DNA from: Streptomyces sp. NBC_01224
Lineage (GTDB): Bacteria; Actinomycetota; Actinomycetes; Streptomycetales; Streptomycetaceae
Assembly (NCBI RefSeq): GCF_036002945.1
Contig: NZ_CP108529.1
Coordinates: forward strand, 3,472,001-3,536,000
Length of the DNA: 64,000 nt
Direction of reading: 5' to 3'
The position numbers were made by a program, and so were the translations under genes. How positions within the stretch are numbered: position 1 is the stretch's first letter; each line of letters begins with the position of its first letter. A model generated the notes under the pieces. The model was given only the letters and a program-made list of their open reading frames with translations, was not told the DNA's origin and made no database searches. Below, in pieces: positions 62,065 through 64,000 of this stretch.

Positions 62065-63003
62065 ATGACAGAGCAGCAGCGCTGGACTCCTGATCAGATC
62101 CCGGACCAGACCAAGCGGGTGTTCGTCGTCACCGGTGCCAACAGCGGCCTGGGCCTGGCGACCACCCGGGCGCTCGCCCGCCGGGGCGGGCACGTGATCC
62201 TTGCGGTGCGCGACGAGGGAAAGGGCCACCGGGCCGTCGCAGAGATCACCGCCGAGCAGCCGAGCGCCGACCTCGAAGTGCGCCGCCTCGACCTGGCCGA
62301 TCTCGACTCGGTGCGGGCCTTCGCCGATCAGTTGCACACCGATCACCCAAGACTGGACGTGCTCGTCAACAACGCCGGCGTGATGGCACCGCCTCGATCG
62401 CTGAGCGAGCAGGGCCACGAGCTGCAGTTCGCCTGCAATCATCTCGGCCACTTCGCGCTCACCGGCTTGCTGCTCGATCTCCTGGCCGCCGGGCACGACC
62501 CACGCGTCGTCACGGTGAGTTCGATCAACCACCGGCAGGGACGCATCCACTTCGATGACCTCGGTGGCGAGCGCAGCTACAAGCCCATGGCCTTCTACAA
62601 CCAGTCGAAGCTCGCCAATGCCGTTTTCGGACGGGAACTCCACCGACGGCTGACCGAAGCCGGCAGCCCGGTGCGCAGCGTGCTCGCCCATCCCGGCTAT
62701 ACCGCCACCAACTTGCAGACGAGTGCGCCGATCGGTCTGTGGCGAGTGGTGTTCGGCCGCATCGGCAACCCTCTGTTCGCCCAGCCCCCGGCCCACGGCG
62801 CACTGCCTCAGCTGTACGCGGCGACCGACCCGAGCGTGGAGGGCGGCCAGTTCATCGGCCCGGACGGCCTGGCCGAACTGCGCGGCGGACCGACGCGGGT
62901 CCGGTTGTCCCCCACGGCATCCGACGCCGAGACCGGCCGTCGGCTGTGGGAAGTGTCAGAAGAACTGACCGACGTAAGGTTCGTGTTCCCGACGCCTGTC
63001 TGA
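62065..63003 (+). CDS. SDR-family oxidoreductase (retinol-dehydrogenase-like)
   Basis: 312 residues. TGANSGLGLATTRALARRGG cofactor loop with a following AVRDEGKG (Arg suggests NADP), NNAGVMAPP, VSSINHRQG with the catalytic Ser, and YNQSKLAN with Tyr and Lys. The C-terminal SVLAHPGYTATNLQ belongs to the RDH/WW-oxidoreductase-like branch of SDRs used in detoxification of varied carbonyls. Probably controlled by the divergent TetR protein. Confidence 0.9.
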   Translation: MTEQQRWTPDQIPDQTKRVFVVTGANSGLGLATTRALARRGGHVILAVRDEGKGHRAVAEITAEQPSADLEVRRLDLADLDSVRAFADQLHTDHPRLDVLVNNAGVMAPPRSLSEQGHELQFACNHLGHFALTGLLLDLLAAGHDPRVVTVSSINHRQGRIHFDDLGGERSYKPMAFYNQSKLANAVFGRELHRRLTEAGSPVRSVLAHPGYTATNLQTSAPIGLWRVVFGRIGNPLFAQPPAHGALPQLYAATDPSVEGGQFIGPDGLAELRGGPTRVRLSPTASDAETGRRLWEVSEELTDVRFVFPTPV

Positions 63004-63256
63004 CCTGTTCAGCTGCCGCATCGTCTGCACTGCGGCCTCGGCCCGCCCACCGTCGCCACCGGCGGCGTGGAGCTGGTTGCCCAGCACGCTCCCAGCGACC
63101 GGCCAGGGCCTGCACCCGTGGGTCGCCGACGAGGGCGTCGTCCCGCACGTGCTGCAGGAGTACCGCTACGAGCCCGGCCCATTCGGTCTCGGCTGCTTCG
63201 ATGACCTTCGGGCCGAGTGCGGATCTGCACACGACCGGTTGCTCCCACGCGCACAA
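63004..63256 (-). pseudogene. Probable remnant of a MerR/TipA-type regulator
   Basis: A minus-strand frame contains GPKVIEAAETEWAGLVAVLL then DPRVQALAGRWE, the pattern seen at the C-terminal effector end of MerR regulators of the TipA group (W..L......DPxVQALxxRW). The frame then shifts and another frame could continue with LGNQLHAAGGDGGRAEAAVQ. No DNA-binding part is present, so this is at most a fragment. The rest of the gap to 63433 shows nothing clear. Confidence 0.3.
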
Positions 63257-63433
63257 CCACTACTGCCCGGGGTTGCGAAGAGGCAGGTGTCTCCGCTCCA
63301 GAACCGGGCTCGGTCGTGTCCACCGTCTCCGGCAAAGGTGACGGTGGAGTGCACGCACCCTCCGTCTCGGGTGCGCGCACTCCGTCGAGCAGCGAAGCCC
63401 CGCTATCGGGCTGGGCCAGGCCCCGACCGGGCG

Positions 63434-64000
63434 TCAGTTCTTGACCGGCCACTCCAGCGGGTCCTTGTAGAAGCCCTGGCTCAGTTCGACCGCGGCGGCC
63501 TGCTGGCCCTCGGGGATCAGGAAGGCGGTGCAGATCTTCTCCGACTGTCCCGGGCTCAACTTCTTGCCGGTGTCGGGCGCCGGGCAGTTCGGCCACTTGG
63601 CGTCACCCATGATGACGATGAGGGCCTTGGTGCGCTCACCCTTGTCCGTCTTGACGACCAGGTCGTCGTCCATGTCGCCGACTTCCATGGGCTTGCCGCT
63701 CTTGTGGGTGAGGGTGGACCACACGTACACGGGGACCTTGGGGGCCTCGTCCTTGCCCTTCTCCAGGCCGGAGTTGTCCATGTCGGCCTTCGTTCCGGTC
63801 TGCACCTTCGTGGGCGTGACCGTGAACTTGCTGTCCTTCGAGTTCTGCATGGTGCTTTCCTGCGGCGGGCTGGCCTCGCCCAGACGGTAGCTCGTCCTGT
63901 CCTCCGACGAGGAGCTGGAACTGTGGCCGCCCTTCGCCGAATCCGAGTCGTTGCAACCGGTCAGCACCACGGCCAGCGCCAGAGCGCCCACAGCCGCCGG
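63434..64000 (-). CDS. Lipoprotein, N-terminus beyond the window
   Basis: At least 185 residues are visible. A signal peptide core and lipobox (ALALAVVLTGCNDSD) precede a Ser-rich linker and a beta-rich domain (FTVTPTKVQTGTKADMDN, VPVYVWSTLTHKSGKP) with two cysteines (WPNCPAPD and EKICTAFLIP). The layout resembles the DUF4352-like extracellular domains of Streptomyces lipoproteins. The first codons of the signal peptide lie past the right edge; an internal GTG at 63991 is unlikely to be the start. Function unknown. Confidence 0.78.
   Translation of the reverse strand, partial: PAAVGALALAVVLTGCNDSDSAKGGHSSSSSSEDRTSYRLGEASPPQESTMQNSKDSKFTVTPTKVQTGTKADMDNSGLEKGKDEAPKVPVYVWSTLTHKSGKPMEVGDMDDDLVVKTDKGERTKALIVIMGDAKWPNCPAPDTGKKLSPGQSEKICTAFLIPEGQQAAAVELSQGFYKDPLEWPVKN

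Overview
The window reads as chromosomal core DNA of a Streptomyces (or very close actinomycete): very high G+C with third-position GC bias, many GTG and one TTG start, mycothiol metabolism (Mca), a split acyl-CoA carboxylase with an epsilon subunit, LAxTG-type sortase substrates, and the hairpin/repeat-rich intergenic DNA typical of the genus. Species cannot be named from the sequence alone.

Region 1 (1-16046) is housekeeping: a DUF255 thioredoxin-domain protein (cut by the left edge), a large STAND/TPR ATPase, a small membrane protein plus mca, a DUF4307 protein, greA, threonine ammonia-lyase, a MarR regulator, a sigma-region-4-like protein with a small membrane partner, a DUF1059 protein, cystathionine gamma-synthase, a membrane M48-type protein that has lost two zinc ligands and is flanked by two paralogous helical-repeat proteins, and msrA. 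The order thioredoxin protein-small protein-mca-DUF4307-greA-metB also occurs in mycobacteria as I recall it.

Region 2 (about 16060-22620) is a small island bounded by two direct copies of a tRNA-Gly(CCC) 3' half, the kind of scar left by a tRNA-targeting integrative element. It has no integrase. It carries an XRE regulator with a 10-bp iteron array at its start, a tiny membrane protein, and a tight operon of a kinase-kinase-nucleotidyltransferase fusion, an aminoglycoside-phosphotransferase-like kinase, an SDR oxidoreductase and a NUDIX hydrolase. I do not recognise this combination as a named system.

Region 3 (22720-49580) returns to the core: gdhA, membrane proteins, a truncated ABC permease, an L,D-transpeptidase lipoprotein, a LADTG surface protein, hutH, a GAF-GGDEF protein, an enoyl-CoA hydratase, class III cyclase (cya), birA, the carboxylase beta and epsilon subunits, maf, the biotinylated alpha subunit, a decayed MFS pump beside a TetR gene, a DeoR regulator, lpdA, a gamma-glutamylcyclotransferase-like protein, purine nucleoside phosphorylase and a phosphosugar mutase. 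birA next to the carboxylase genes makes sense, because BirA biotinylates the alpha subunit. Three copies of a dispersed GC-rich repeat lie in intergenic gaps here.

Region 4 (49600-60770, all minus strand) is an unusual Pst-type ABC locus. pstC, pstA, a membrane-anchored PstS-like protein and an 811-residue membrane-anchored secreted protein form one overlapping operon. They are followed by a second, secreted PstS-like protein, an Ig-like LASTG surface protein, a membrane protein with a sortase fold lacking all catalytic residues, pstB, and a frameshifted lipoprotein whose second half resembles the Cys-bearing end of a sortase. A PHO-box-like repeat lies upstream of pstC. The gene set suggests uptake or sensing coupled to a cell-wall display module.

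Region 5 (60771-64000): a two-repeat YegP/DUF1508-like protein, a TetR regulator divergent from an SDR, a probable MerR/TipA-type remnant and a lipoprotein cut by the right edge.
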